Part shown: one piece after another, positions 7,995 to 17,039 of the stretch
How the letters are laid out: each line of letters starts with the position of its first letter
Position numbering within the stretch: position 1 is the first letter of the stretch
NCBI GenBank assembly: GCA_964385465.1
Contig: CAYLPJ010000018.1
Coordinates: 1-64,000, forward strand
Reading direction: 5' to 3'
DNA length: 64,000 bases
DNA from: CAYLPJ01 sp964385465
Lineage (GTDB): Bacteria > Planctomycetota > Phycisphaerae > SM23-33
Notes under the pieces: model-generated
What the model saw: the letters and a program-made list of their open reading frames with translations, nothing else
What the model was told of the DNA's origin: nothing
Database searches by the model: none
Translations under genes and position numbers: made by a program

Positions 7995-9974
7995 CTAGGC
8001 GTTCCGTTCGCGGTCGAGGCGCTGGCGGACGTGCTGGAGCAGGGCGGCGGGGGAGAAGGGCTTGCGGAGCAGGTCGACCTCTCCCTCCTGGAGCCCGCGG
8101 CGATTCAGCTCGCCATCGGCATAGCCCGAGACGAACACCGTCAAGATGCCCGGGCGAACCTTGCGGATCCGTTCTGCCAGGTCGCGGCCGCTCATCCCGG
8201 GCATGACCACGTCGGTGAGCAGCATGTGGATGCGGTGCTCGTAATGCTCTCCCTGGGGCAGGGCCTCGGCGGCGTTGCCGGTTTCCAGGACGGTGTAGCC
8301 CGCTTGGCGGAGTGTCTCGACCATCACGCGGCGGACGGCCTCTTCGTCCTCGACGACGAGGATGGTCTCGGCTCCCGCGGGGACCTCTTGGGAGACCGGC
8401 TCGTCCCGATGAGGCTCGTCGGGGCGCTCGTGGGCACAGGGGAAACACAGCGTAACGGTCGTCCCCTCGCCGGGCGTGGACTCGCACTCGACGTAGCCGT
8501 CGCTCTGGCGGACGAAGCCGTAGACCATCGCCAGGCCCAGCCCGGTGCCCTTGCCGACTTCCTTGGTCGTGAAGAACGGCTCGAAGGCGTGGGCGCGGGC
8601 TTGTGCGTCCATGCCCGTTCCGGTGTCCGAGACGGTCAGCCAGGCATAGGGGCCGTCCTCTTTCGCCCAGGCTCCAACCTCTCCGGCCCGGCCGACGGGC
8701 CGGCAGTGCGTCTCGATCCTCAGCGTCCCGCCGTCGGGCATCGCGTCGCGGGCGTTGATCGTCAGGTTCATCAAGGCCTGCTGGAACTGGTGAGCGTCCA
8801 GGTGCACGGCGCAGTCTCCGGCTCCGTGGCGGACGTCCAGCGTGATGTCTTCGGGAATCAGCCGGCGCAGGGACGTCTCCATGTCTTCGATCAGGCTGTC
8901 CAGGCCCGCCCACTGCGGCTGGAGCACCTGGCGGCGACTGAACGCCAGAAGCTGATCCACCAGCCGCGCCGACCGCTCGGACGCCTTGAGGACCTGCTCG
9001 ACCTTCTCCCGTCCGGCCTCGTCCACGTGATCGTGCCGTACAAGCGACTCGGCGAAGCCGCGGATCACCGTCAACTGGTTGCGGAAATCGTGGGCGACCC
9101 CGCCGGCGAGCTGCCCGACGGCCTCCATCTTCTGGGCCTGGCGGAGCTGCTCCTCCGTCCGCTTCTGCTCGGTGACGTCCTCGATGAAGCCGTCGACGCG
9201 GACCGGCCGGCCGTCTTCGCCGAGCGTCGCCCGGGCACGCTCCCGCACCCACTTTACCCGCCCGTCGCGAGTATTCAGACGGTACTCGATGTCCAGCGGC
9301 GAGGCCTCGTTGCGGTGGGCCTCGACGGCCTCGATCGTCCCCTCACGGTCCTCGGGGTGGATCAGCCGGTCCCAGAGGTGCGGTTGACTGAGAAACATCT
9401 CGGCCGGATAACCGGTGATGTCCTCGATTTGCCGGGAGACCATTCGCGGCTTGTCCCGCCCGTCGGGCCCGATGGAGTACACCGCCACGGGGATGCTCTC
9501 GGTGACGTGGCGGTACTTCCGCTCGCTCTCGCGGAGGGCGCGTTCGGCCTCCTTCAAGTCGGTGATGTCCAACATGACCCCGACCAGTCCGGCCACGCTG
9601 CCGTTTTCGTCCTCGAAGGTCGCCTTGCGGAAGGCGAACTCGCGGCGGACGCCGTCGGCGCATCGAACGGCGGCCTCGTAGAACTGCCACCCGGGGTTGC
9701 GGAGAAGGTCCTCGTCGCGCTGGCGGTAGACTCGTGCAAGGTCCGGGGGGATGACGTCGGGCAGGTCGGCCAGTTTGGCCCCGATGATGTGGTCGCGGGG
9801 CAGGCCGAGAATCAACTTCGCGAAGGCGGCGTTGCATCCCCGGTAGACGCCCGTCGTGTCCTTGTAGAACACGGGGCTGGGGATGGTATCCAGCAGGACC
9901 TCGAAAAACCGGTGCCCGCTGCCGGGCGCGGCTGGGGTCGGGGCGGGAGGATGTGGCTCGTCGTCTGCGTTCAT
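7995..9974 (-). CDS. Hybrid sensor histidine kinase with two PAS domains and a C-terminal receiver
   Basis: The 659-residue protein has no membrane segment and so is a cytoplasmic sensor. Two PAS domains (about 22-140 and 152-268) precede the dimerisation helix with phospho-acceptor H295 in VAHDFRNQL, the HATPase domain with a DTGTGMD N-box region and GKGTGLGLAMVYG, and a receiver domain (about 537-652) whose phospho-acceptor is D588 in LLTDVVMPGMSG. This is the layout of complex PAS hybrid kinases that pass phosphate within one polypeptide. A TATACT hexamer (9988-9983) only eight bases before the ATG suggests a very short leader. It lies downstream of an HD-GYP regulator on the same strand, a plausible output partner. 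Confidence 0.93.
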   Translation of the reverse strand: MNADDEPHPPAPTPAAPGSGHRFFEVLLDTIPSPVFYKDTTGVYRGCNAAFAKLILGLPRDHIIGAKLADLPDVIPPDLARVYRQRDEDLLRNPGWQFYEAAVRCADGVRREFAFRKATFEDENGSVAGLVGVMLDITDLKEAERALRESERKYRHVTESIPVAVYSIGPDGRDKPRMVSRQIEDITGYPAEMFLSQPHLWDRLIHPEDREGTIEAVEAHRNEASPLDIEYRLNTRDGRVKWVRERARATLGEDGRPVRVDGFIEDVTEQKRTEEQLRQAQKMEAVGQLAGGVAHDFRNQLTVIRGFAESLVRHDHVDEAGREKVEQVLKASERSARLVDQLLAFSRRQVLQPQWAGLDSLIEDMETSLRRLIPEDITLDVRHGAGDCAVHLDAHQFQQALMNLTINARDAMPDGGTLRIETHCRPVGRAGEVGAWAKEDGPYAWLTVSDTGTGMDAQARAHAFEPFFTTKEVGKGTGLGLAMVYGFVRQSDGYVECESTPGEGTTVTLCFPCAHERPDEPHRDEPVSQEVPAGAETILVVEDEEAVRRVMVETLRQAGYTVLETGNAAEALPQGEHYEHRIHMLLTDVVMPGMSGRDLAERIRKVRPGILTVFVSGYADGELNRRGLQEGEVDLLRKPFSPAALLQHVRQRLDRERNA

Positions 9975-10126
9975 AGACGTTCAGTATACCGCATTGGTCG
10001 AGCGGGTGCGCCGAAAGGGGCCCCTGACTGCAACGCGCCGCCGCGTGCTGGATGCGGGCGTCCCGACCACGCATATTCTATGCGGGAGGCCCACGCCGCG
10101 CCTGGCGGGTCCGTCTCGGCGGCCGG

Positions 10127-11182
10127 TCAACCGGCCTGCAAGGTCACTTCGTCACGGGTGTGATGGGGGCGAAGGAGCTGGTCGGGGTGCTGGCGGCACC
10201 AGGTGGCGGCCACGGCGGCGACCTTGGGGTCGAACTGCGTGCCGGCACAACGCTCCAGCTCTGAGAGCACCTTCTCGACGGAGTAGCCCCGCTTGTAGGT
10301 CCGTTCCATGAGCATGGCGTCGATGGCGTCGGCGACGCCGATGAGCCGCGCCGGCAGCGGGGTTTCCTCGCCGGTCAGGCCGTCCGGATAGCCGCCCCCG
10401 TCCCAGCGCTCGTGGTGGTGGCGGACGAACATCGCCTCCCGCCCGAACAGCGTGATGTTGGCGAGAATGTCGGCCCCGAGGCCAGGATGCTGGCGGATGT
10501 GGTCGAACTCCTCTTCCGTCAGTGGCCCGGGCTTGGTCAGCACGTGGTCGGGCACGCCGATCTTGCCCACGTCGTGCAGCAGCGCCGCGATGCGGACGGA
10601 CTCGGTCGTTTCCGGGTCAAGGCTCATCTCGCCGGCGAGGCGGACGGCGTAGTGGGTAACCTGCTCGCTGTGGCGGCGGGTGTGCGGGTCCTTCGCCTCG
10701 ACGGCGCGGACGAGCGCACGGACGCTGTCGAGGGCGGCCTCGCGGGCGCGATCGCGCCATTCCATCGATTCCGCCGCTCGTGCCGCAAGCGGGTCGATCT
10801 CCGCGGCATCGCCGACCGCCCGGAGGGCCAGCTCCACGAGTTCGCTGATCTCGAAGGGCTTCTGGACGTAGTCGAAGGCGCCCAGCATGAGCGCCTGGGC
10901 GAGGTACTCCCGCCGGGAGTAGCCCGTCACCAGCACGACCTTCGTCGAGGGAGTGTGCCGCTTGATCTGTGCCAGCAGCGCCAAGCCGTCGACATCCGGC
11001 ATCGCGATGTCGGTGATCACCAGCTCGAACCGCCGGCTCTCCAGCAGCTCGCGCGCTTGTATGCCCGTGGCCTGCGTGCACTCGAAGCCCGCGGAGGCCA
11101 ATTCCTCGGCCATCAGGACCCTCAGGCCCGGTTCGTCGTCCACGACGAGCACACTACCCCGGTTCGGTCGGTTGGCATTCAA
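10127..11182 (-). CDS. Response regulator with HD-GYP domain (c-di-GMP phosphodiesterase type)
   Basis: A 351-residue RpfG-like regulator. The receiver (about 10-120) has the acidic pair D15-D16, phospho-acceptor D58 in VITDIAMPD and a lysine in YVQKPF. The HD-GYP domain has H203-D204 (LLHDVGKIG), HHHERWDGGGYPDGL with GYP at 264-266, and further metal-binding histidines, so it should hydrolyse c-di-GMP. The start appears to be TTG at 11182, because ATGs nearby are in other frames and the receiver begins only ten residues later. Neighbouring kinases on both sides may phosphorylate it; a GGDEF protein and a PilZ protein elsewhere in the window complete a c-di-GMP circuit. Confidence 0.92.
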   Translation of the reverse strand: MNANRPNRGSVLVVDDEPGLRVLMAEELASAGFECTQATGIQARELLESRRFELVITDIAMPDVDGLALLAQIKRHTPSTKVVLVTGYSRREYLAQALMLGAFDYVQKPFEISELVELALRAVGDAAEIDPLAARAAESMEWRDRAREAALDSVRALVRAVEAKDPHTRRHSEQVTHYAVRLAGEMSLDPETTESVRIAALLHDVGKIGVPDHVLTKPGPLTEEEFDHIRQHPGLGADILANITLFGREAMFVRHHHERWDGGGYPDGLTGEETPLPARLIGVADAIDAMLMERTYKRGYSVEKVLSELERCAGTQFDPKVAAVAATWCRQHPDQLLRPHHTRDEVTLQAG

Positions 11183-11310
11183 TGGACCACATCCGCCTTT
11201 CTTCCCGACCCCGGCGCGTCAGTGACGCGAGTCTCCACCGGTATCGGCGAGGGAGAAAGGCTCCTGAAACAGGAATTCCCGGAAGTGCGCTCGAATTCCC
11301 CTCGAAGCGG

Positions 11311-12456
11311 TCAGGACGCGGGGGGCGTGGCCTCGCCGTCGTCGCCGTGGGGCACGGCGGCGGGGGGGACGCTCGGGACCGGCATCGCGATGGTGATCCG
11401 CGCGCCCTCGCCGGGGGTGGAGTCCACGGCGATCTCCCCGCCCATCTCCAGCACCAGCCCATGGACGACCGACAGGCCCAGGCCGGGGTTCGCCTGATCC
11501 CCGCCGGCCAGAAGGCCCTTGGTGGTGAAGAACGGCTCGAAGACCAGGGGCTGGTGCTCGGGACGAATGCCGCAGCCGGTGTCGGAGAAGGTCAGCTGCA
11601 CGCGGTCGGCCTGCCGCTTCAGTGAAATCGTCACCGTTCCGCCGTCGGGCATCGCCTCCTCGGCGTTGGTCAGCAGGTTGCCGAGGATCTGATGCATCTG
11701 GTTGGCCTCGACGGCCAGAACGGGCACGGGGTGGAGGTCCAGGTGCAGGCGAATGCCCCGCTCCTCCAGCGGGCGCTCGACGAGATGGACGAAGGTCAGC
11801 ACGACCTCGGTCAGGTCGGCCAGGTCGCTCTGGCTGCGGTCGCGCTCGGCGAAGGTCAGCAGCGAGCGGGTGATGCGGGAGGCCCTGGCGGCCGCCTCGG
11901 CGGTCATCTGAAGCGCCCGGCGCGTCGCGGCGGCGTCGCCGCTGGTCAGGGCGTAGTCCACGAACGTGGCCACGCCTCCGAGGATGTTGTTGAAGTGGTG
12001 GGCGACCCCGCCGGCCAGTGTGCCCAGCGAGGCCATCTTCTCTGCCTGCGCCAGTCGGCCCGCCAGGCGCTTCCGCTCCGTCTCGTCGACGATCCACGCC
12101 GCCACCCCGCCCGCGGCGCCCTCGGCGGACGGCACTGCCGAGAGCACGACCATCAGGTCCCGATGCCTGCCCCCCCCGTCGGGCATGCGTACCTGGAACT
12201 CGCTGGACAGCCCGCGCTCGGCCGTGCGGCGGAGCAGGCGCTCGAAGACGCCTCGACGCGCCGGGGGCACGGCGTCGGCCAGCGGCCGGCCGATCAGTGA
12301 CGCCGCGTCGCGCCCGATCAGCCTCGCGGCGGCGTCGTTGCAGGTGACCACGCGGAGCTGCTCGTCGGTGGCGACGATGGCCACCGGTGCCGAGGCCAGC
12401 ACGCGGCGGTGGAAGTCCGCGTCGGTCTCCGGCCGCGTTGTGGGGTTGTCCGTCAT
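11311..12456 (-). CDS. PAS-domain sensor histidine kinase
   Basis: This 381-residue soluble kinase has one PAS domain (about 14-125), a dimerisation helix with the histidine pair H153-H154 in VAHHFNNILGG, and a C-terminal ATPase domain with an N-box (NLLTNAEEA), DTGCGI and GLGLSVVHG. It belongs to the family-4 type kinases with an AH(D/H)FNN H-box. There is no receiver, so it must phosphorylate a separate regulator; the HD-GYP response regulator 128 bases downstream is the obvious candidate. The ATG lies eight bases after the stop of the upstream lipoprotein gene, with GAGAGG overlapping that stop, so the two are co-transcribed and probably functionally paired. Confidence 0.92.
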   Translation of the reverse strand: MTDNPTTRPETDADFHRRVLASAPVAIVATDEQLRVVTCNDAAARLIGRDAASLIGRPLADAVPPARRGVFERLLRRTAERGLSSEFQVRMPDGGGRHRDLMVVLSAVPSAEGAAGGVAAWIVDETERKRLAGRLAQAEKMASLGTLAGGVAHHFNNILGGVATFVDYALTSGDAAATRRALQMTAEAAARASRITRSLLTFAERDRSQSDLADLTEVVLTFVHLVERPLEERGIRLHLDLHPVPVLAVEANQMHQILGNLLTNAEEAMPDGGTVTISLKRQADRVQLTFSDTGCGIRPEHQPLVFEPFFTTKGLLAGGDQANPGLGLSVVHGLVLEMGGEIAVDSTPGEGARITIAMPVPSVPPAAVPHGDDGEATPPAS

Positions 12457-12464
12457 CGAACCTC

Positions 12465-13352
12465 TCACCGCAGGGGAGCGGCGACCACTTCGGGAATCAG
12501 CACCAGCAGCGTCTCGAACTCCACGCCTTCCTTGGTATGGACGAGGAAATGGTGCCCGGCCGTCGCGACGTTGCGGGCCCGCGCGCCGGGGCCGATCACC
12601 AGGAAGCTGTCGGTCGGCAGGCGGAGTTGGAAGGCCAAAGACTCCAGGCCGAACAGCCCGGAGGTCGTCACCATGCTCGGCCCCTGCTTGCCCATTACAA
12701 ACTGCCGCCGCCGACGGGTGGTGCGGACCTGCGGCATCGCCGTCATGAACACGCGCGAGTAGTCGTCGGGGTCGAGGGTACAGACCAGCGACAGGAGGTA
12801 GTCCCCCGGCGGGTAGTCCCGCCCGCTGAGCGTCCGGTCCTCGAAGAAGGTGAAGATGGTCCGGTCCGGCTGCTTCTCCTTCAGCACGATCGGCAGGGGG
12901 TCGCCGGGAATCGCCGCCAGCAGGTTCTGCTTGGTAGCCCGGCCGGTCATCCGGCGGAAAACCCTCGCCAGGTCCGGCCAGGTCTCCAGCCGCCCGATGC
13001 CCACGCGGAAGCCGTTTCGCCCCAGCCCCGCCGAGCGCGCGGCGCGGATGGGCTCTTCGTCCAGGTAGCTCCAGACCTCTTCCGACCGGCTGGCCACGCC
13101 GATCGGCACCTCGATCGTCGAGAGCTTCAGCGTCACCACCATCCGGTAGCGGCTGCCATCGGAGGGAGCGTTGCCGTCCTCGGTCAGCTCGCCGGCGCGG
13201 GGGAGCTGCGGAAGCGGCGTGGCGGGAAGGGCTGCGGCGTTCGCGTCGGCCGGACCGGCCGGCTCGGCCGACGCGACCGGCTCGGCCCACGGGTTCGTGC
13301 ACCCGCCCGAGACCGCCAGGGCCATCGTCAACAGGAATGCGATTCGTCTCAT
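12465..13352 (-). CDS. Predicted lipoprotein of unknown function
   Basis: The 295-residue protein begins with a lipoprotein signal peptide whose lipobox is VSGGC (Cys18), so it should be a periplasm-facing lipid-anchored protein. After a low-complexity Ala/Pro linker (about 20-60) comes a compact beta-rich region (about 65-290) with no motif I recognise. It is the first gene after a TTGACA/TAGCAT promoter and is directly followed by a soluble PAS histidine kinase. The pairing suggests an envelope function whose expression is linked to that signalling system, but this rests on position only. Confidence 0.85.
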   Translation of the reverse strand: MRRIAFLLTMALAVSGGCTNPWAEPVASAEPAGPADANAAALPATPLPQLPRAGELTEDGNAPSDGSRYRMVVTLKLSTIEVPIGVASRSEEVWSYLDEEPIRAARSAGLGRNGFRVGIGRLETWPDLARVFRRMTGRATKQNLLAAIPGDPLPIVLKEKQPDRTIFTFFEDRTLSGRDYPPGDYLLSLVCTLDPDDYSRVFMTAMPQVRTTRRRRQFVMGKQGPSMVTTSGLFGLESLAFQLRLPTDSFLVIGPGARARNVATAGHHFLVHTKEGVEFETLLVLIPEVVAAPLR

Positions 13353-13400
13353 AGCGGTACGGATACGGCCTCCCCGCCGGCAGGCACCAGGAACGTCCCC

Positions 13401-13430
13401 ATGCTACCGGCGTTGCCGGGGGTGTGTCAA
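13401..13430 (-). promoter_or_regulatory. Sigma-70-type promoter upstream of the lipoprotein-kinase genes
   Basis: TTGACA (13430-13425) and TAGCAT (13406-13401) are separated by 18 bases on the minus strand. Start would be near 13394, about 40 bases before the lipoprotein ATG. This is among the best sigma-70-like matches in the window. Confidence 0.6.
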
Positions 13431-13447
13431 TCGGCCGAACGGCAAGC

Positions 13448-14926
13448 TCAGGTCTTCACCGAGTCCAGCATCAGCACCGCGACGATGCCGAAGACGCCGA
13501 TCGGCAGGAAGGCGGCGAACATCGGCGGCAGGCCGATCAGGCGGCAGACGTGGATCGTGGCGTAATAGCTGCCCACCAGCAGCACGCTGAAAGTCGCCGA
13601 GGCCTTGATGTTCCGCTCGCGGGAGAGAATGAACGGCACGCCGAGAAGCAGGAGGATCAGGTTGTTGATCGGGTCGGCGAATCGCGTGTGCTTGGCCAGC
13701 ATGGCCGCGTCGCGGTCGGGCACGCGCCCGAGGTTCAGCAGGCGGGTCAGCTCCGAACTGCTCATCAGCTCCAGCCAATGCCCCGACTGACGCAGCACGA
13801 GGTCCTCCCCGGCAAGGTCGCTGGGATAGAACAGCTTGCCGTTCTCCAGCAGCCAGTGGCTCTTGTCGGCCGACTCGCCGGGCACCCATGTCGCCGACGT
13901 GGCGTGCAGCACCGCCAGCACGCGGCGGCCGGGTCCGAACGTGTCGCTGTAGACGAAGACCGGGTGGTTGAGTCTCCCGCCGCGGGGCTGGCCCTCTGCG
14001 ACCGGGTCGAGGACGAGTTCGTCGACCTTGCGCCCGGCGCGGGTTGTCAGCGTCATGGTGTAGTGGGGGTCCTGCACCGGGGGGATGCCCGAGACGCTGG
14101 GGATGTCGGCATCCGGCGGGACGCTGAGCCCGTGCCGGCGGGCGAGTTGCTTGGCCTCGGCCAGCAGGCGGACCGGGCCGATCCGCGTATACGCACGCCG
14201 AACCGTCGGCGTGTTCTCCCACGGCGTGCCTTCGCCCGCGGCCCGCGAAAGCGCCGCGGCCGTGATGTCCCAACCCCGCAGCCACTCGGGAACGACCATC
14301 TTCGCCGTGCCGCGGGGCTTGAACTTCGCCCGCCTCGCCGTGCCGTGCGAGACGATGCTCGCCACCCGTCGGCGGTCCTCGTCGCGGAGCGTGAGGATGG
14401 GGTTCCTCATGACCCCGTCGGCCGGGTCGTACTCCGGCGCCAGCCAGACCGTCCCGCTGCCGTCGGGGACCAGCTCGACTGCGACCTGCCCCATGCGCTC
14501 GGCCTCGTCGGGCTCGCGGACGAGCTTGGGGGCATTGGGAGGAATGACCACCTCGCGGTCGAGGATGATCAGCCCCCCAAGCGCCATGGCCACGACGATG
14601 ATCGGCAGGATGACGCGATGGAGGCTGACGCCGCTGGCGAGCATGGCCGTCAGCTCGTTCGTGTGGTTCATTCGCGCCAGCGTGAAGCCGGCAGCGGCGA
14701 CGATGATGGCCCCGCCGAGCTCGGCGAAATACATCAGCGAGCGGTAGGCGTAGTAGCTGCCCATGTGCATCAGCAACGTCGGGAGGTCCGGGCTGGCGGA
14801 CTCCTCGAGGAACTCGTCCATGTTGAGGAAGAGGTCGATGACGATGCGCAGCGAGATCATCGCCACCAGCAGCAGCACCGCGGAGGTCAGGAACGTTCGC
14901 ACGACGTAGCGGTCGAGTGTCCTCAT
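13448..14926 (-). CDS. LptF/LptG family permease (second of pair)
   Basis: A 492-residue YjgP/YjgQ family protein. Three N-terminal membrane helices (within about 10-130), a large extracytoplasmic domain (about 140-385) and three C-terminal helices (about 395-490) match the LptF/LptG layout. Those proteins form the inner-membrane half of the LptB2FG exporter, which extracts lipopolysaccharide and sends it to the outer membrane. It follows a second family member after 14 bases, as lptF and lptG do in many genomes. No lptB ATPase is visible here. The presence of the pair supports an outer membrane with LPS or a related lipid. Confidence 0.88.
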   Translation of the reverse strand: MRTLDRYVVRTFLTSAVLLLVAMISLRIVIDLFLNMDEFLEESASPDLPTLLMHMGSYYAYRSLMYFAELGGAIIVAAAGFTLARMNHTNELTAMLASGVSLHRVILPIIVVAMALGGLIILDREVVIPPNAPKLVREPDEAERMGQVAVELVPDGSGTVWLAPEYDPADGVMRNPILTLRDEDRRRVASIVSHGTARRAKFKPRGTAKMVVPEWLRGWDITAAALSRAAGEGTPWENTPTVRRAYTRIGPVRLLAEAKQLARRHGLSVPPDADIPSVSGIPPVQDPHYTMTLTTRAGRKVDELVLDPVAEGQPRGGRLNHPVFVYSDTFGPGRRVLAVLHATSATWVPGESADKSHWLLENGKLFYPSDLAGEDLVLRQSGHWLELMSSSELTRLLNLGRVPDRDAAMLAKHTRFADPINNLILLLLGVPFILSRERNIKASATFSVLLVGSYYATIHVCRLIGLPPMFAAFLPIGVFGIVAVLMLDSVKT

Positions 14927-14940
14927 GGTCTCGTCCGGGG

Positions 14941-16593
14941 CTATCGCCTCGCAAGCAGTGCATAGATTGCGGCGTCGGCGGCAAACAGGGCGACGATTGC
15001 GCCCCAGATGCAGGCCAGCCCCACCACCGCGGGCACGTCGGGGTTCTGCACCATCGTCTTGCCCATCATCAGAAGGAACACCACCAGCGACGCCGGCACG
15101 ACCGACGTGACGAACGCGCTGATGAACTGCCCCCCGCGGAAAATCACCCCCAGCGCGGCGCCCATCGCCACCATCAGGAAGCAGCTCACACCGTACGCCA
15201 CCCGCCCGTGCTGCTCGGCGACCAACGCGCTGCGCATCCGCGGGATGATGTAGCCGGTCACGTGGCGCACCGCGCGGAGGATCTTCTCATTCGGCGTGAA
15301 TCGCGCCGGCTCGCGGCAGAGCTCCCGCGGGTCGATGGCCGCCGCGGCTGTGCGGATCGCCTCGGGGACGGGGATCTCGCCGCGGGCCCACTGCACGTCG
15401 CGCGTCTGCCGACGCCCCGCCGGGCCATGAAACGTGATCGCCACGTTCTCGCTGAGCTTGATCGTCACCTGGGGCCTTTCGGCCTCGGCCGCCGACGCGA
15501 CAACCACCCGCCCGTTGTCGGCCGTGATCTGCTCGGCCAGACGCGACCGGCGGAGGATCGTGACGGTGACGCCCCTGAGTACGGCCGCGCCGTCGGCGTC
15601 CACCGTCGCCTCGTCGGCGACGATGCGGAAGATCTCGTCGCCCTGGGAGAGCTGGTCGTAGCTCTTCCCGGCCCCGATGGCGTCGACGATGTCCCGGGCG
15701 AGCACGTCGCTGCGAATGGCTTGCTTGATACGGGCGATCTCGCGGCGGACCTTCGCCGAGAGCATCGGGTTGTCCAGGCGGCGCTGGAGGTCCGGCCAAC
15801 TGTACCAGGACGGTTTCTCGGCGATGGGGTTGGGCAGGGGCATGACCAGCCGCATGGTCCGCGCGGTCGGAGCGATCGGCGGGGCGACCATCTCGCCGGT
15901 CTGGATGATCGAGGGCTCGACCGGCTGGATCACCACGCGGTCCCGGCGGTTGGGGTCGCTCATGCGGAAGTCGAGGTAGGCCGCCGAGGCCGAAGCCAGG
16001 AACATCCCGCGCGGGCGCGGGGCCTCGCCGGGGTGGCGGGGGGGGGCCGGCTCCTGGAGGTAGGCGTAGACGACGCCGTGGAGCGTATCGTTTTCGGGCT
16101 CGACGCGGTCGGCGTGGACGATGTGCTTCTTCCCCGCCCGCCCGACGGAGACGTACCCGCGGGTCTTGAGGCGGTGGTAGAGGATGCCCGGTACGTTGCT
16201 CTGGGCGACTCCCGCCAGTGTGCTGAGGTTCGGGGCGATGAAGTTGCTCAGCAACAGCGAACTCACCGTCACCAGCGCGCCGAGCACCAGCGCCGGCCGC
16301 AGCAGCGCCAGCGTCGAGAGCCCGCTGGCGCGACAGGCGAGAAGCTCGCGATCCTGACTGAACCGCCCATAGACCAGTGCCGTGGCGAACAGGGTTGCCA
16401 CCGGCAGAGTGAACGAGACCATCACCGGCATGGTGAACACGAACAGGCTGAGCACTTGCGCCCCGGCCAGGCCGAGCTTCCGCAGCGGCTGGATGATCGC
16501 CAGGACCGTCATCAGCAGCGTGATGGCCACCAGGGTCAGCAGCGTCACCTTGATGAGGTCTCGCGTGAGATAAGCGTACAGCGTTCTGGGCAA
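14941..16593 (-). CDS. LptF/LptG family permease (first of pair)
   Basis: This 550-residue protein starts MPRTLYAYLTRDLIKVTLLT, the typical entry of a YjgP/YjgQ permease, with three N-terminal helices, a long periplasmic domain of about 300 residues and three C-terminal helices. The role is inner-membrane subunit of the LPS transport ABC complex, paired with the downstream family member. The start codon is TTG at 16593: GGAGG lies nine bases upstream and no ATG fits the conserved N-terminus. A TTGACC/CATGAT promoter lies at 16688-16659. Its periplasmic domain is longer than the usual LptF, which may reflect planctomycete-specific partners. Confidence 0.88.
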   Translation of the reverse strand: MPRTLYAYLTRDLIKVTLLTLVAITLLMTVLAIIQPLRKLGLAGAQVLSLFVFTMPVMVSFTLPVATLFATALVYGRFSQDRELLACRASGLSTLALLRPALVLGALVTVSSLLLSNFIAPNLSTLAGVAQSNVPGILYHRLKTRGYVSVGRAGKKHIVHADRVEPENDTLHGVVYAYLQEPAPPRHPGEAPRPRGMFLASASAAYLDFRMSDPNRRDRVVIQPVEPSIIQTGEMVAPPIAPTARTMRLVMPLPNPIAEKPSWYSWPDLQRRLDNPMLSAKVRREIARIKQAIRSDVLARDIVDAIGAGKSYDQLSQGDEIFRIVADEATVDADGAAVLRGVTVTILRRSRLAEQITADNGRVVVASAAEAERPQVTIKLSENVAITFHGPAGRRQTRDVQWARGEIPVPEAIRTAAAAIDPRELCREPARFTPNEKILRAVRHVTGYIIPRMRSALVAEQHGRVAYGVSCFLMVAMGAALGVIFRGGQFISAFVTSVVPASLVVFLLMMGKTMVQNPDVPAVVGLACIWGAIVALFAADAAIYALLARR

Positions 16594-16658
16594 GATCCGT
16601 TGCCTCCGCCAGTTGGCCCGGTCTGCGCCGGGGGCGCCCGGTCCGCGCCTGTGGCCCC

Positions 16659-16688
16659 ATCATGCACGCCCCGGCCCGGCCGGGTCAA
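16659..16688 (-). promoter_or_regulatory. Candidate promoter for the LptF/LptG pair
   Basis: TTGACC (16688-16683) and CATGAT (16664-16659) are 18 bases apart on the minus strand, giving a leader of about 60 bases before the TTG start. Confidence 0.45.
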
Positions 16689-16954
16689 GCGCCCGCCGGT
16701 GGGCATGCCGGCGGCAACCCGCGTCCGACGACATCCATCGCAGAGCGGCAGCAGGCCGAACGACGACGGCGGGGGCTCAGCGGGGCGGGGAAACACACGC
16801 CATGGAAGAGAGAAATCGGGGACTATTGCCCGATCCGCAGATCCAGGGCGCCACCGAGTCAAGCCGGCGTCCTTGCGGTGCAGGGGGGTAAGTCACTTTT
16901 TTCAAGACGGATACGACGGGTTTGCCTGCAAATCCATCCCGGGCCGAGGTGCTG

Positions 16955-16970
16955 TGGCACGCCGGATGCA
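16955..16970 (+). promoter_or_regulatory. Sigma-54-type (-24/-12) promoter for hcp
   Basis: TGGCACGCCGGATGCA matches the sigma-54 consensus TGGCACG-N4-TTGCA with one mismatch and has the invariant GG (16956-16957) and GC (16968-16969) exactly ten bases apart. Transcription would start near 16981, leaving a 59-base leader with a Shine-Dalgarno. An imperfect palindrome at 16918-16935 may be an activator or IHF-type site. Confidence 0.6.
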
Positions 16971-17039
16971 CTACAGAGTGGCGACAAGGAACGATGGAAG
17001 CCACCAAGGGAAACGCCGGGCAGGCGGAAAGGAGCCAGC

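Larger units (their letters stand above)
16594..17039 (+). other. Intergenic region between lptF-like gene and hcp
   Basis: These 446 bases hold no convincing gene. The left 100 bases carry the minus-strand promoter for the permease pair. The right half is visibly less GC-rich than its surroundings and contains an imperfect palindrome (16918-16935, TTTGCCTGCAAA at its core) and a sigma-54-like promoter (16955-16970) ahead of hcp. Confidence 0.6.

Noticed and set aside
16594..17039. c-di-GMP riboswitch upstream of hcp
   Set aside because: The region was examined because of the c-di-GMP genes, but no aptamer core is visible; the sigma-54-like promoter explains the site better.
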